NCBI RefSeq assembly: GCF_009296025.1
Contig: NZ_CP045178.1
Span: 1,054,001-1,118,000, forward strand
Source of the DNA: Streptomyces tsukubensis
Lineage (GTDB): Bacteria > Actinomycetota > Actinomycetes > Streptomycetales > Streptomycetaceae
Length of the DNA stretch: 64,000 nt
Direction of reading: 5' to 3'
Within the stretch, counting starts at the first letter, position 1. Each line of letters opens with the position of its first letter. A program made the translations under genes and the position numbers. Shown piece after piece: positions 36,903 to 45,561 of this stretch. Under the pieces are notes generated by a model, which was given only the letters and a program-made list of their open reading frames with translations, ran no database searches and had not been told where the DNA came from.

Positions 36903-37666
36903 CCACGCGCGTTCGCCATCCGTTCCTCGACCACCCCGCCCCGCTCGCCTTCGCGCACCGGGGCGGTGCGGCGGGGGGTCTGGAGAACACCGTGCGCGCC
37001 TTCCGCCGCGCCGCCGCCACGGGCTACCGCTACATGGAGACCGATGTCCACACCACTGCCGACGGCCGACTCGTGGCGTTCCACGACGAGACGCTCGACC
37101 GGGTCACGGACGGCGGGGGACGCATAGCGGAGCTGCCCTGGAGCGAGGTGAGCCGGGCCCGGGTGGGCGGGGTGGAACCGGTGCCGCTCTTCGAGGAGTT
37201 GCTGGAGACGTTCCCCGGCGCCCGGTGGAACGTGGACCTCAAGACGGAGAGCGCGCTGGCGCCCCTCCTCGAACTGATCCGCCGCACGGACGCGTGGGAC
37301 AGGGTGTGCGTCGGATCGTTCTCCGAGTCCAGAGTGGTCAGGGCCCTGCGGCTGGCGGGTCCACGCCTCGCGACCTCCCTCGGCACCCGCGGCGCACTGG
37401 GACTGCGCCTGCGCGGTTACGGCCTTCCCGGAGCGGTACGGCGCTCCGCGCTCAGCGCCCAAGTACCCGAGAGGCACGGGAGGATCAGGGTGGTCGACGA
37501 GGCCTTCGTACGGGCCGCCCACGCCCGTGGCCTCCAGGTCCATGTCTGGACCGTGAACGACGCGGAGCGCATGGCCGACCTCCTCGACCTCGGCGTGGAT
37601 GGCATCATGACCGATCACATCGAGACGCTGCGCGAGGTGCTGGCGGCCAGGGGCCGCTGGGAGTGA
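36899..37666 (+). CDS. Glycerophosphodiester phosphodiesterase
   Basis: The 255-residue protein contains the GDPD barrel motifs: FAHRGGAAGGLENTVRAF (catalytic His/Arg), METDVHTTADGRLVAFHDET (metal-binding Glu/Asp and catalytic His) and VHVWTVNDAERM near the end. It releases glycerol-3-phosphate from glycerophosphodiesters of phospholipids. There is no signal peptide, so it is likely cytosolic. GTG 36899 overlaps the YczE stop as GTGA, and the next MFS gene begins 66 bp on. Confidence 0.93.
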   Translation: MTTRVRHPFLDHPAPLAFAHRGGAAGGLENTVRAFRRAAATGYRYMETDVHTTADGRLVAFHDETLDRVTDGGGRIAELPWSEVSRARVGGVEPVPLFEELLETFPGARWNVDLKTESALAPLLELIRRTDAWDRVCVGSFSESRVVRALRLAGPRLATSLGTRGALGLRLRGYGLPGAVRRSALSAQVPERHGRIRVVDEAFVRAAHARGLQVHVWTVNDAERMADLLDLGVDGIMTDHIETLREVLAARGRWE

Positions 37667-37732
37667 ACAGGCGGGGCCGCCACGGCCCTTGCCCGCGCAC
37701 CGTCCTGCACGGGCACGAGCGAGGGATCACGG

Positions 37733-39091
37733 ATGGGCGCGGACACCGTGCTGGCGGACGAGGCCGGCGACAGGGCGAAGGAGCGTCGGCGTGAACAGCG
37801 CGGCTGGTACTTCTACGACTGGGCGTGCTCCGTCTATTCGACCAGCGTCCTCACCGTCTTCCTCGGCCCTTATCTGACCGGCGTCGCCGAGGCGGCGGCC
37901 GACCGGGACGGCTTCGTGCACCCGCTGGGCATCCCGGTGCGGGCCGGTTCCTTCTTCGCCTACTCGGTCTCGCTCTCCGTGATCGCCGCGGTCATCGTGA
38001 TGCCGCTGGCCGGGGCCGCGGCCGACCGCGGAGGACGCAAGAAGCCGCTGCTCGCGGCAGCGGCCTACACCGGCGCGGCGGCGACGGCCGCGATGTTCTT
38101 CCTCGACGGCGACCGCTATCTGCTGGGCGGCGCGCTGCTGGTGATCGCCAACGCGTCGATCGCGGTGTCGATGGTGGTCTACAACGCGTATCTGCCGCAG
38201 ATAGCCGAGCCGGAGGAGCGTGACGCGGTCTCCTCGCGGGGGTGGGCGTTCGGGTACGCGGCCGGCGCGCTCGTACTGATCGTCAATCTCGTGCTGTTCA
38301 TGGGGCACGAGACTTTCGGGGTGTCGGAGTCGACTGCCGTCCGTATCTGTCTGGCCTCGGCCGGCGTGTGGTGGGCGGTCTTCACACTGGTGCCGCTGCG
38401 GCGGCTGCGCGAGAGGCCGTCGACGCGCACGGCCTCCGAGCGCGCCCCGGGTGGGGGCTGGCGCCAACTGGTGGCGACCGTGAAGGACATGCGCCGCCGC
38501 CCGCTGACACTGGGCTTCCTGCTCGCCTATCTCATGTACAACGACGGCGTGCAGACGGTGATCTCCCAGGCTTCCGTCTTCGGCTCGCAGGAGCTGGGAC
38601 TCGATCAGTCGACGCTGATCGTGGCGGTGCTGCTGGTGCAGGTGCTGGCGGTGGCCGGAGCGCTCGCCATGGGCAGGCTGGCCCGTAGGTACGGCGCCAA
38701 ACGCACGATCCTCGGCTCGCTGGTCGCCTGGACGCTGACGGTCGGAGCGGGCTATCTGCTGCCCGCCGACGCGCCCGTCTGGTTCTTCGTCCTCGCGGTC
38801 GCCATCGGCCTGGTCCTCGGCGGCAGCCAGGCCCTCTCGCGCTCCCTCTTCTCGCATCTGGTGCCCGCCGGCAAAGAGGCCGAGTACTTCTCCGCCTACG
38901 AGATGAGCGACCGGGGAATGAGCTGGCTGGGGCCGTTGCTGTTCGGTCTGACCTACCAGCTCACGGGGAGTTACCGGTACGCGATCCTGTCGCTGGTCGT
39001 CTTCTTCGTGGTCGGTTTCATCCTGCTGGCGCGGGTACCCGTCTCCCGGGCGATACGCGACGCGGGCAACCCCGTACCCGAGAAGATTTAG
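37733..39091 (+). CDS. UMF1-family MFS transporter
   Basis: The 452-residue protein has about twelve membrane segments and UMF1/Atg22-like features: GWYFYDWACSVYSTSVLTVF at the N-terminus, GAAADRGGRKKPLL after helix 3, and YNDGVQTVISQASVFGSQEL at mid-protein. GSQALSRSLFSHLVPAGKEA also fits. The substrate is unknown; yeast Atg22 exports amino acids from the vacuole. ATG 37733 follows CGAGGGA. It probably belongs to the YczE-GDPD transcript. Confidence 0.88.
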   Translation: MGADTVLADEAGDRAKERRREQRGWYFYDWACSVYSTSVLTVFLGPYLTGVAEAAADRDGFVHPLGIPVRAGSFFAYSVSLSVIAAVIVMPLAGAAADRGGRKKPLLAAAAYTGAAATAAMFFLDGDRYLLGGALLVIANASIAVSMVVYNAYLPQIAEPEERDAVSSRGWAFGYAAGALVLIVNLVLFMGHETFGVSESTAVRICLASAGVWWAVFTLVPLRRLRERPSTRTASERAPGGGWRQLVATVKDMRRRPLTLGFLLAYLMYNDGVQTVISQASVFGSQELGLDQSTLIVAVLLVQVLAVAGALAMGRLARRYGAKRTILGSLVAWTLTVGAGYLLPADAPVWFFVLAVAIGLVLGGSQALSRSLFSHLVPAGKEAEYFSAYEMSDRGMSWLGPLLFGLTYQLTGSYRYAILSLVVFFVVGFILLARVPVSRAIRDAGNPVPEKI

Positions 39092-39257
39092 CACCGGACG
39101 GAGAAGAGCGGTAGTGTACGCGTTTGGCCAGCCAGGCGGACCGTTACTGCGCGTCAAAGAACGCGAAACAGCGGGTGACATCTACTACCAGATGTGACAA
39201 ACCGGGCACTGGTGGGTAGAACAAGGGCGGCTACGACGGCGACGTCGACTCGGAACG

Positions 39258-39283
39258 GGAATCTTTACCGCCGACCGGACGTT
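39258..39283 (+). promoter_or_regulatory. SigR-type promoter of rbpA
   Basis: GGAAT (39258-39262, in GGGAAT) and GTT (39281-39283) are separated by exactly 18 bases, the consensus for the Streptomyces disulfide-stress sigma factor SigR. It lies 62 bp before the rbpA start codon. rbpA is a known SigR target in S. coelicolor, so the match is expected biologically. Confidence 0.85.
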
Positions 39284-39344
39284 GACCGGATGACGACGAC
39301 AGCGACACCTGTCCTGTGGGCGACAAGCCCGGGAGGCACGATTC

Positions 39345-39719
39345 ATGAGTGAGCGAGCTCTTCGCGGTACACGCCTCGTAGTGACCAGCTACGAGACCGA
39401 CCGCGGCATCGACCTGGCGCCACGCCAGGCCGTGGAGTACGCATGCCAGAACGGACATCGTTTTGAGATGCCGTTCTCGGTCGAGGCGGAGATCCCATCG
39501 GAGTGGGAGTGCAAGGTTTGCGGCGCTCAAGCACTTCTGGTGGACGGCGACGGGCCGGAGGAGAAAAAGGCCAAGCCTGCGCGTACGCACTGGGACATGC
39601 TCATGGAGCGACGTACGCGTGAGGAACTGGAGGAGGTCCTGGCCGAACGCCTGGCCGTCCTTCGCTCCGGCGCCATGAACATCGCGGTGCATCCGCGCGA
39701 CAGCAGGAAGTCCGCCTGA
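39345..39719 (+). CDS. rbpA: RNA polymerase-binding protein RbpA
   Basis: The 124-residue protein is RbpA. A zinc-binding core has Cys34, His38 (CQNGH) and Cys56/Cys59 (CKVC), and the C-terminal sigma-interaction helices are HWDMLMERRTREELEEVLAE. RbpA binds group-1 and some group-2 sigma factors and RNA polymerase, stabilises open complexes and affects rifampicin tolerance. ATG 39345 follows GGGAGG at 9 bases. A SigR-type promoter lies upstream, and a strong two-way terminator separates the gene from the convergent fxsA-like gene. Confidence 0.97.
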   Translation: MSERALRGTRLVVTSYETDRGIDLAPRQAVEYACQNGHRFEMPFSVEAEIPSEWECKVCGAQALLVDGDGPEEKKAKPARTHWDMLMERRTREELEEVLAERLAVLRSGAMNIAVHPRDSRKSA

Positions 39720-39754
39720 CGCCTTCGGCGCGGGAGGACCTGAAGCACAGCGCG

Positions 39755-39811
39755 ACAACAGGGCTGCGGGCCGGACACATTCACGTGTGCACCGGCCCGC
39801 AGCCCTGTTGT
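39755..39811. terminator. 20-bp perfect hairpin, bidirectional terminator after rbpA
   Basis: ACAACAGGGCTGCGGGCCGG (39755-39774) pairs perfectly with its complement at 39792-39811. The 17-base loop contains a small CAC/GTG stem. It lies 36 bp after rbpA and 146 bp before the convergent gene's stop, so it can serve both. Confidence 0.93.
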
Positions 39812-39956
39812 GTGTCCGGAGCCCGCCCTGGTGCCTGTCCGGCCGTACGGGCCCGGCGGGGCCGGCCGAGCGCCCCCAGCGGGCACGGAGCGGGACCGGG
39901 TGCCCCGACGCGGGCCAGGAGACCCGGCCGAGCGCCCCTCGCGCGTCAGTGGTGGG

Positions 39957-40577
39957 TCAGCGGGTCAGGGGCGGCCTGGGGCCCTCGTCGCCCTCACGGC
40001 CGGCGTCGCCCCCGTCGTGGTCGTCCCTGATGACCTCGCCCCGCACGACCTTGCCGTCCGCCCCGCGCATACGGGACTGCTGGGCCTGCTGGAACGCGTC
40101 ACCGAAGCCGCCCGCCGACGACGCGGCGGCCAGCTTCTTCTCGAACTTTCCCTCGGCGTAGCGGCGCACCAGATTCCGTACGGGCGGCACCAGGAGCAGC
40201 AGGCCCGCCACATCGGAGATCATGCCGGGCACCATCAGGAACAGGCCTCCGAGCATGACCAGCGCGTTCCCGTCGCTGCGCTCCTGTGCGCCGCGTACGC
40301 CGTCCGTGTCGTGGGGCGTCGCGCCACTCTGCCTCTGCAACGTCTCGCTGAGCGCGCGGAAGGCCCTGCGCCCCGCCCGCTTGATCACCACGGCGCCCAC
40401 CACGATCCCGGCCACGATCAGCAGGAAGACGCCCAGCCCGCCGATCGCGCCCGCCACCAGCGTCAGCAGCCAGATCTCCAGCGCGATCCATACGAGGATC
40501 GCGAGCGGTGTGAACCTGCGGACGCGCGAACGCCTGGGCTGCGCGGAACGGGTGGGCGGCGGTGTGCCTGTCGTCAT
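39957..40577 (-). CDS. FxsA-family membrane protein
   Basis: The 206-residue protein has FxsA features: LAILVWIALEIWLLTLVAGA, GGLGVFLLIVAGIVVGAVVI and the conserved LMVPGMISDVAGLLLLVPPV. A charged cytoplasmic C-terminus follows. E. coli FxsA prevents exclusion of phage T7 by F; the Streptomyces role is unknown. The ATG at 40577 places a short basic leader before the first helix. It follows ppm on the same strand across a 137-bp gap. Confidence 0.9.
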   Translation of the reverse strand: MTTGTPPPTRSAQPRRSRVRRFTPLAILVWIALEIWLLTLVAGAIGGLGVFLLIVAGIVVGAVVIKRAGRRAFRALSETLQRQSGATPHDTDGVRGAQERSDGNALVMLGGLFLMVPGMISDVAGLLLLVPPVRNLVRRYAEGKFEKKLAAASSAGGFGDAFQQAQQSRMRGADGKVVRGEVIRDDHDGGDAGREGDEGPRPPLTR

Positions 40578-40681
40578 ACGTCCAGTGTGCCTGGCCCGAG
40601 GCCGGGACGGAACGTCAGGAATGATCAAGAAGGGCGGGAAAGCGGCAAGAAATGCCCCGGCTCCGATCCATCGGAAACCCT

Positions 40682-40715
40682 GCGGACGTCCGCGGGACGC
40701 TCACCGGACGTCCGC
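40682..40715. terminator. Hairpin at the 3' end of ppm
   Basis: GCGGACGTCCG (40682-40692) and CGGACGTCCGC (40705-40715) are inverted copies around 12 bases, and each arm is itself a palindrome. The right arm reaches the ppm stop codon. It probably ends or attenuates transcription between ppm and the fxsA-like gene. Confidence 0.65.
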
Positions 40716-41515
40716 TATGCGCGTGACGTGGGTCTGCGCCCCAGCGCCCGGCCCACCCGGTCCCGTACGCCCCACGAGGTGACCCGCCAGAGCGCCTCCA
40801 CGACGATGTCGCGGTTCATCTTGCTGTCGCCCAGCTCCCGCTCGACGAAGGTGATGGGCACCTCGACGACCCGGTAGCCGGCTCCGATCGCGCGGCGCGC
40901 CAGGTCGACCTGGAAGCAGTAGCCCTGCGAGGAGACCTCGCCCAGTCCGAGCCCTTCGAGGGTCTCCTTGCGGAAGGCCCTGAACCCGCCGGTCACATCG
41001 CGGATCGGTACGTCGAGGAGGAGGCGGGAGTAGGTGCTGCCGCCGCGTGAGAGGAGTTCGCGGGACTTGGGCCAGTTGACCACCCGTCCGCCCGCGATCC
41101 AGCGGGAGCCGAGGACGAGGTCGGCCTGGCTGAGGGCGGTGAGGAGCCTGGGCAGTTCCTCGGGCTGGTGGGAGCCGTCCGCGTCCATCTCGACGAGGAC
41201 TCCGTAGCCGTGCTCGATACCCCACCGGAAGCCCGCGAGATAGGCGGCGCCGAGCCCTTCCTTGCCCCGCCGGTGGAGGACGTGCACCTGCTCGTCGGCG
41301 GCCGCGAGCGCGTCGGCGGTCTTGCCCGTGCCGTCGGGGCTGTTGTCGTCGGCCACCAGCACGTGCGCCTCCGGCACGGCGGCCCGGACCCTGGCCACGA
41401 TCCTCTTGATGTTCTCGGCTTCGTTGTACGTGGGGATGATCACCAGAACCGTGCCCAGTGGGCCGTACTCGGATGTCCTTCCTCCCGCCGCGGAGAGTCC
41501 GCCGCCATCGCTCAC
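40715..41515 (-). CDS. ppm: Polyprenol monophosphomannose synthase (GT2)
   Basis: The 266-residue cytosolic GT2 enzyme has the nucleotide-sugar motifs IPTYNEAENI, ADDNSPDGTG and the DxD site EMDADGSHQP. DVTGGFRAF and FVERELGDSKMNRDI are also typical of dolichol/polyprenol-phosphate mannose synthases. It transfers mannose from GDP-mannose to polyprenol phosphate for protein O-mannosylation; in S. coelicolor the homologue is needed for phage phiC31 infection. There is no acyltransferase domain, unlike the mycobacterial fusion. GTG 41515 follows AAGGGG. Confidence 0.93.
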   Translation of the reverse strand: MSDGGGLSAAGGRTSEYGPLGTVLVIIPTYNEAENIKRIVARVRAAVPEAHVLVADDNSPDGTGKTADALAAADEQVHVLHRRGKEGLGAAYLAGFRWGIEHGYGVLVEMDADGSHQPEELPRLLTALSQADLVLGSRWIAGGRVVNWPKSRELLSRGGSTYSRLLLDVPIRDVTGGFRAFRKETLEGLGLGEVSSQGYCFQVDLARRAIGAGYRVVEVPITFVERELGDSKMNRDIVVEALWRVTSWGVRDRVGRALGRRPTSRA

Positions 41516-42129
41516 TGGTGCCCCTTCTCGGCCGTACACGGATGTCCACCCTAGTTGGCCACAGACCGTCTCCCGAGGCGACGTGGGGGTGGCATGTCCG
41601 CTCCTCGGGGGACCCTCGACGCGCAGATGGCGGTATGCGGGCGGCAGTCGGCCCGGTGGAGCGGGGAACGCTGCCGGGGGCGGTGGGGGACGGTGTCCGC
41701 GGCTGCCCCGGAAGCTGCGGATGAGGGCCCGGCGCCCTTCGGGCCGGCCTGGGATCCGCTGGCTGCGGGTCGACCGAGTGCCGTTGTCTACTGAGCGTCC
41801 GGGCCCCACCCGGGTCACACCCGCCGATCGGCCGGAACGTTCCCTCGCCCCGAGGCGCGGGCGCTGGACCTGGCTCCCGGTGAGAGACGCACCGGGGCCG
41901 GTACGTCCCCCATGGCCCAGTCGCGTTCAGCGGTTGCGGGGAACTTCGCCGATCGGACGTCCAGTGGTGGACTCCGCCGAACCTACCCGCCGACCGCCGC
42001 GTCCTGTCAACACCCGTGCCGCCTGGGAGTCTCTCCGTGGCCCTGTGAAAGCAGCAGGTCAGTGCCGACGCCGACGGGGCGCACGCGGGGCCCCCGAGCC
42101 ATCGATCGGCCGTACGCCACGACGGCACA
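41516..42129. other. 614-bp gap between ppm and the amidohydrolase gene
   Basis: A TAGGGT-type -10 box for ppm lies near 41552 on the minus strand, without a clear -35. The 16-mer CCGTACACGGATGTCC (about 41532-41547) recurs with one change at about 41463-41478 inside the ppm 5' end. The remaining 500 bp show no protein-like frame, repeat array or hairpin that I can support. Confidence 0.4.
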
Positions 42130-43788
42130 TCACTCGTCCGGCCCTGCGTACACGGTCCGGCCGCCCACGACCGTACGCAGGCAGCGCGGCAGCTGCGTGC
42201 CGGGCGTGAGGTCGGGAAGGCCGGGCGTGCCGGACCGCGGGTCGGTCGACCAGCGTGCCACCCGGTCGTCGGGGGCCTGTACGACCAGTTCCTCGGTGCG
42301 CCACACGGCGAAGTCGGCCGGGGCGCCCGGGACCAGGGTCCCCGCGTCGTCGCGGCCGATCGCGCGCCATCCGCCGCGGGTGTGCGCCGTGAAGGCGGCA
42401 CGTACCGACACCCGGTGTTCGGGGGTGCGGTGGAAGGCGGCGGCGCGGACGGTGCCCCACGGGTCGAGGGGCGTGACCGGGCTGTCGGAGCCGAAGGCGA
42501 GGGGCACCCCGGCGCGCAGCAGCGCCGCGTAGGGGTTGAGGCCGCTGGCCCGCTGGACGCCGAGCCGCTTGGCGTACATGCCGTCCTCGCCGCCCCAGAG
42601 GGCGTCGAAGGCGGGTTGGACGGAGGCGGTGAGACCGAGGTCGGCGAAGTCCGCCACGGCCCCGGCGGAGAGCATCTCGGCGTGTTCGACGCGGTGGCGC
42701 GCGGCGCGGATCCTGGCGATGCCGAGTCCGTCGGCGGCGGCCCGTACGCCCGTGGTGACCGCATCCACGGCGGCGTCGCCGATGGCGTGGAAGCCGGCCT
42801 GGAGACCCGCCTCGGTGCAGGCCGTGACGTGGGCGGCGACGGCGTCGGCGGTCAGGTACGCGGTGCCCGTGTGGTCCGTGTCGGTGTAGGGCTCGCGCAG
42901 GCACGCGGTGTGGGACCCGAGGGCCCCGTCGACGAAGAGGTCGCCCGCCGCCCCGAACGCGCCGAGCGCGCGGATCCGGTCGGCGTCCTCCTGGCCCGCG
43001 ACGCGTTCGGCCCAGTAGCCGATGACGCGCGGCCCCGCCTCCCGCGCCGCCAGTTCGAGCAGGCCGGTGAAGTCGTCCTCGTCGGAGATCTCGGGGCCGC
43101 CGCACTCGTGCACGGAGCCGATGCCGAGGGAGGCGGCGTGCCGCAGTGCGGCGCGTTGGGCCTCGACGCGCTGCGAAGGGGTCACCGCGCCGAAGGCGGC
43201 GGCCCGGACGGCGTGGTGGGCGTCGCCGATGAGCGGGGCGTCAGGGCGGTATCCGGAGCGCGAGGTGATGCCGGGCACGAGGTCGAGGAGGGCGGAGGAG
43301 ACGACCGCGGAGTGGACGTCGATACGGGAGAGGTAGAGCGGTCTTCCTCCGGTCGCCGCGTCCAGCTCGGAGCGGGAGGGCGGGAACTGTCCCGGCCAGC
43401 GCGCCGCGTCCCAGCCGTGGCCGAGCAGTACCCGGTCGCCTGGGCGGGCCGTGGCGTGCGCGCGGACCAGGTCGAGGGCCTGCTCGACGGTGTGGGTGCG
43501 CGAGAGGTCGAGGCCGGTGAGGGCGATGCCGGTGGAGGTGGTGTGCACATGCGCGTCGGTGAAGGCAGGGGTGACCAGGGCTCCTTCGAGGTCGATCACC
43601 TCGTCGGCCCCGTCGGCGAAGGCGTCGGCCGCGCCTTCCGATCCCACCCACGCGACGTGGCCGTGTTCGACGACCATGGCGGTGGCGAAGGGGTCGGCGG
43701 GGCTGTGGACTTCTCCGCCGCGCAGCAGCACGGTGCGGGGTTCTGCGGGATCCCCTTGGTCATTGCGGGAATCGGTGCGGGGGCTCAT
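42130..43788 (-). CDS. YtcJ-like metal-dependent amidohydrolase (Amidohydro_3)
   Basis: The 552-residue protein has a composite N-terminal beta domain and a metal site, TPAFTDAHVHTTSTG. It continues with VLLGHGWDAARWP, DGALGSHTACL, FHAIGDAAVDAV and HRVEHAEMLS, and the late Asp in FGSDSPVTPLDPW. This order is that of YtcJ/NfdA-type exoenzyme-like amidohydrolases. Substrates in the family are N-substituted formamides or unknown amides. There is no signal peptide. It is transcribed leftward after the Lrp gene, separated by 91 bp. Confidence 0.9.
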   Translation of the reverse strand: MSPRTDSRNDQGDPAEPRTVLLRGGEVHSPADPFATAMVVEHGHVAWVGSEGAADAFADGADEVIDLEGALVTPAFTDAHVHTTSTGIALTGLDLSRTHTVEQALDLVRAHATARPGDRVLLGHGWDAARWPGQFPPSRSELDAATGGRPLYLSRIDVHSAVVSSALLDLVPGITSRSGYRPDAPLIGDAHHAVRAAAFGAVTPSQRVEAQRAALRHAASLGIGSVHECGGPEISDEDDFTGLLELAAREAGPRVIGYWAERVAGQEDADRIRALGAFGAAGDLFVDGALGSHTACLREPYTDTDHTGTAYLTADAVAAHVTACTEAGLQAGFHAIGDAAVDAVTTGVRAAADGLGIARIRAARHRVEHAEMLSAGAVADFADLGLTASVQPAFDALWGGEDGMYAKRLGVQRASGLNPYAALLRAGVPLAFGSDSPVTPLDPWGTVRAAAFHRTPEHRVSVRAAFTAHTRGGWRAIGRDDAGTLVPGAPADFAVWRTEELVVQAPDDRVARWSTDPRSGTPGLPDLTPGTQLPRCLRTVVGGRTVYAGPDE

Positions 43789-43879
43789 GCGCCCCAGTTT
43801 CGCCCCTCACGGGCCGAGGGCCGCGCGCGGGGCCGCCCTGGCGCGGCGGACCGGGGCGACGCGGACCCGTGGCCGCCTC

Positions 43880-44320
43880 TCAGACGCGCGGGGGCCTGGC
43901 CTCGTAGGGGGTGGAGAGCGCGACGGTCGTACGGGTCGACACGCCCGCCAGGGAACGGATCCTGGCCAGCAGGTTCTCCAGGTCGTGGGGGGTGGCGACA
44001 CGCACTTTGAGGATGTAGTTCTCCTCGCCCGCGACGCTGTGGCAGGCCTCGATCTCGGGCACGGGGGCGAGCCGTTCCGCGATGTCGTCGGGGGCGCTGG
44101 GGTCGAAGGGCTTCACCGAGATGAAGGCGGTGAGCGGGAGCCCGACCGCTTCCGGGTCCACCACGGCGGCGTAGCCGCGCAGCACACCGCGCTGTTCGAG
44201 CCGACGCACCCGCTGGTGCACGGCCGAGGTGGACAGGCCCGTGGCCTTGCCCAGGTCGGTGTAGCTCATCCGCCCGTCCTTGACGAGCAGCTGCACGATC
44301 TGTCGGTCCAGCTCCTCCAT
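43880..44320 (-). CDS. Lrp/AsnC-family transcriptional regulator
   Basis: The 146-residue protein has an N-terminal helix-turn-helix (LDRQIVQLLVKDGRMSYTDL, GLSTSAVHQRVRRLEQRGVL) and the RAM ligand-binding domain (AFISVKPFD, IEACHSVAGEENYILKVRVA). Lrp proteins sense amino acids as octamers. It may regulate the downstream amidohydrolase on the same strand, or the divergent small gene at 44673. The ATG at 44320 gives the standard start. Confidence 0.94.
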   Translation of the reverse strand: MEELDRQIVQLLVKDGRMSYTDLGKATGLSTSAVHQRVRRLEQRGVLRGYAAVVDPEAVGLPLTAFISVKPFDPSAPDDIAERLAPVPEIEACHSVAGEENYILKVRVATPHDLENLLARIRSLAGVSTRTTVALSTPYEARPPRV

Positions 44321-44672
44321 GGCGCAAGAACCTACCGTGCCGGTGATCCGCGGGACACCCGCACGTCTCACGCGCCTCGTACGCGGGGCGTTGGCACTGC
44401 CCTTCGCGCCCCCTCCGCACCCCGTCGTGCGCCGCGTTTCGCGATCCGGCGTCCGCGTATCGGAACAAGCCGGTTCTTCGGGCCCCGCGCGGCCCGTTAC
44501 CCGTGCGGGGCTTATGGGCGGTAGGCTCCTTGACATCCCGTCATGTGATGAACGACACACCTCGATGACCGTGTCTCCCGGGGTGAAACGATTATCGCGA
44601 GGGCACGACGGGAAGTGCTTGCTGTGGTCGAGGCCGCTGTGCCTTGTCGGCCCACCCGAGGGGGAGAATCCC
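44321..44672. other. 352-bp divergent gap with promoter-like boxes
   Basis: On the plus strand TTACCC and TAGGCT, 19 bp apart (about 44497-44527), could be -35 and -10 boxes. A perfect TTGACA at 44530-44535 follows but lacks a matching -10. Several AT-richer patches (44540-44600) support a promoter for the 44673 gene. No open frame here is convincing. Confidence 0.4.
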
Positions 44673-45116
44673 ATGCAGAGTCTTAAGCGACCCAGTCGCG
44701 CCGTGCGCCACCGCCGGCAGCCGGTGGTCGAGCCCGCTCCGGAGGGCGTCGAACCCGTCGAGGACGAGTTCGACGTCTACGAGACCTTCGAGATGTACCG
44801 GGTGATCTGCCCGGACTGCTCTCAGCCGATCGCGCTCCTCGCGGACGAGGACAGCCTGCCGGAGCACGCGCTCTGCGCCACCCGGTGGAACCCGTTCGGG
44901 CTCACCGTGTGCGCGGGGACCGGCCGCGCGGCGGCCGACAGCCGCCCCGCCGAGGAGGGCGCAGAGGTCCAGGAGCAGGAGACGGCGCTGTTGCTGACAC
45001 TCCCCCAGGGGCTCGACTGGCGGACACAGCCCTTCTCGCACGTGGGCGGCCCCGGCTCCCAGCCCATGAAGGCCACCCTGGTCACCCCCGTGCTCCACGG
45101 AGCGGAAGCGGCCTGA
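44673..45116 (+). CDS. Conserved Streptomyces protein with CxxC motif, function unknown
   Basis: The 147-residue product starts MQSLKRPSRAVRHRRQP. It has an acidic stretch and then YRVICPDCSQPIALLADED. Later Cys residues in ALCATRW and GLTVCAGTG could complete a four-Cys zinc site with CPDC. There is no signal peptide or membrane segment. I do not recognise a function. ATG 44673 follows GAGGGGGA. The gene is divergent from the Lrp regulator and followed by a strong hairpin. Confidence 0.75.
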   Translation: MQSLKRPSRAVRHRRQPVVEPAPEGVEPVEDEFDVYETFEMYRVICPDCSQPIALLADEDSLPEHALCATRWNPFGLTVCAGTGRAAADSRPAEEGAEVQEQETALLLTLPQGLDWRTQPFSHVGGPGSQPMKATLVTPVLHGAEAA

Positions 45117-45141
45117 CAGAAGGTCCGACGCACTGTACGGA

Positions 45142-45198
45142 GCGCCCCACCGCTCACAGCAGGCGTGCGCCGCGCGCACGCCCGGAGCGGTGGGGCGC
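45142..45198 (+). terminator. Long nested hairpin after the CxxC-protein gene
   Basis: GCGCCCCACCGCTC (45142-45155) pairs perfectly with GAGCGGTGGGGCGC (45185-45198). Inside, GGCGTGCGC and GCGCACGCC (45162-45182) form a second stem. It begins 26 bp after the stop codon. Confidence 0.85.
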
Positions 45199-45297
45199 CT
45201 CGCTGTCCTCCGCGCCTCGCCCCGGACGGGCGTACCCCGAACTGACGCGCGAATGAGTCGCCCGTGACCTCTACCCTTGGGGGCACGTTGCCCCGGT

Positions 45298-45561
45298 ATG
45301 ACCCAAGTGGACTCACCGACCGGCCGCAGACGCCGTGCCTCCGCCGCGGAACCCCACACGGCGGAGTCGGTTCCACAGTGGCAGACCCCACCCCCCACCC
45401 TCGCCGATCCACCCATCTACCGTGAGCTGATGGCCCATTGGGCCGAGCACGGCAGAACACTCCCGGGCCGCCGCGACCCCGAGTGGAGCAGACTCGCGGC
45501 GCCCCCCGTGCGGAGCGGTCAGTTCAGCGGGATTCGGGACCCGCGAGATGACGGGCGATGA
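45298..45561 (+). CDS. Small conserved protein overlapping the acyl-CoA dehydrogenase end
   Basis: The 87-residue protein has a polar start (MTQVDSPTGRRRRA) and a more conserved-looking second half (PPIYRELMAHWAEHGRTLPG, then RRDPEWSRLAAPP). I recall similar small proteins beside this dehydrogenase in other Streptomyces, without known function. It converges on the dehydrogenase gene and overlaps its last 38 bp. ATG 45298 lacks a strong ribosome site. Medium confidence that it is translated. Confidence 0.6.
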   Translation: MTQVDSPTGRRRRASAAEPHTAESVPQWQTPPPTLADPPIYRELMAHWAEHGRTLPGRRDPEWSRLAAPPVRSGQFSGIRDPRDDGR

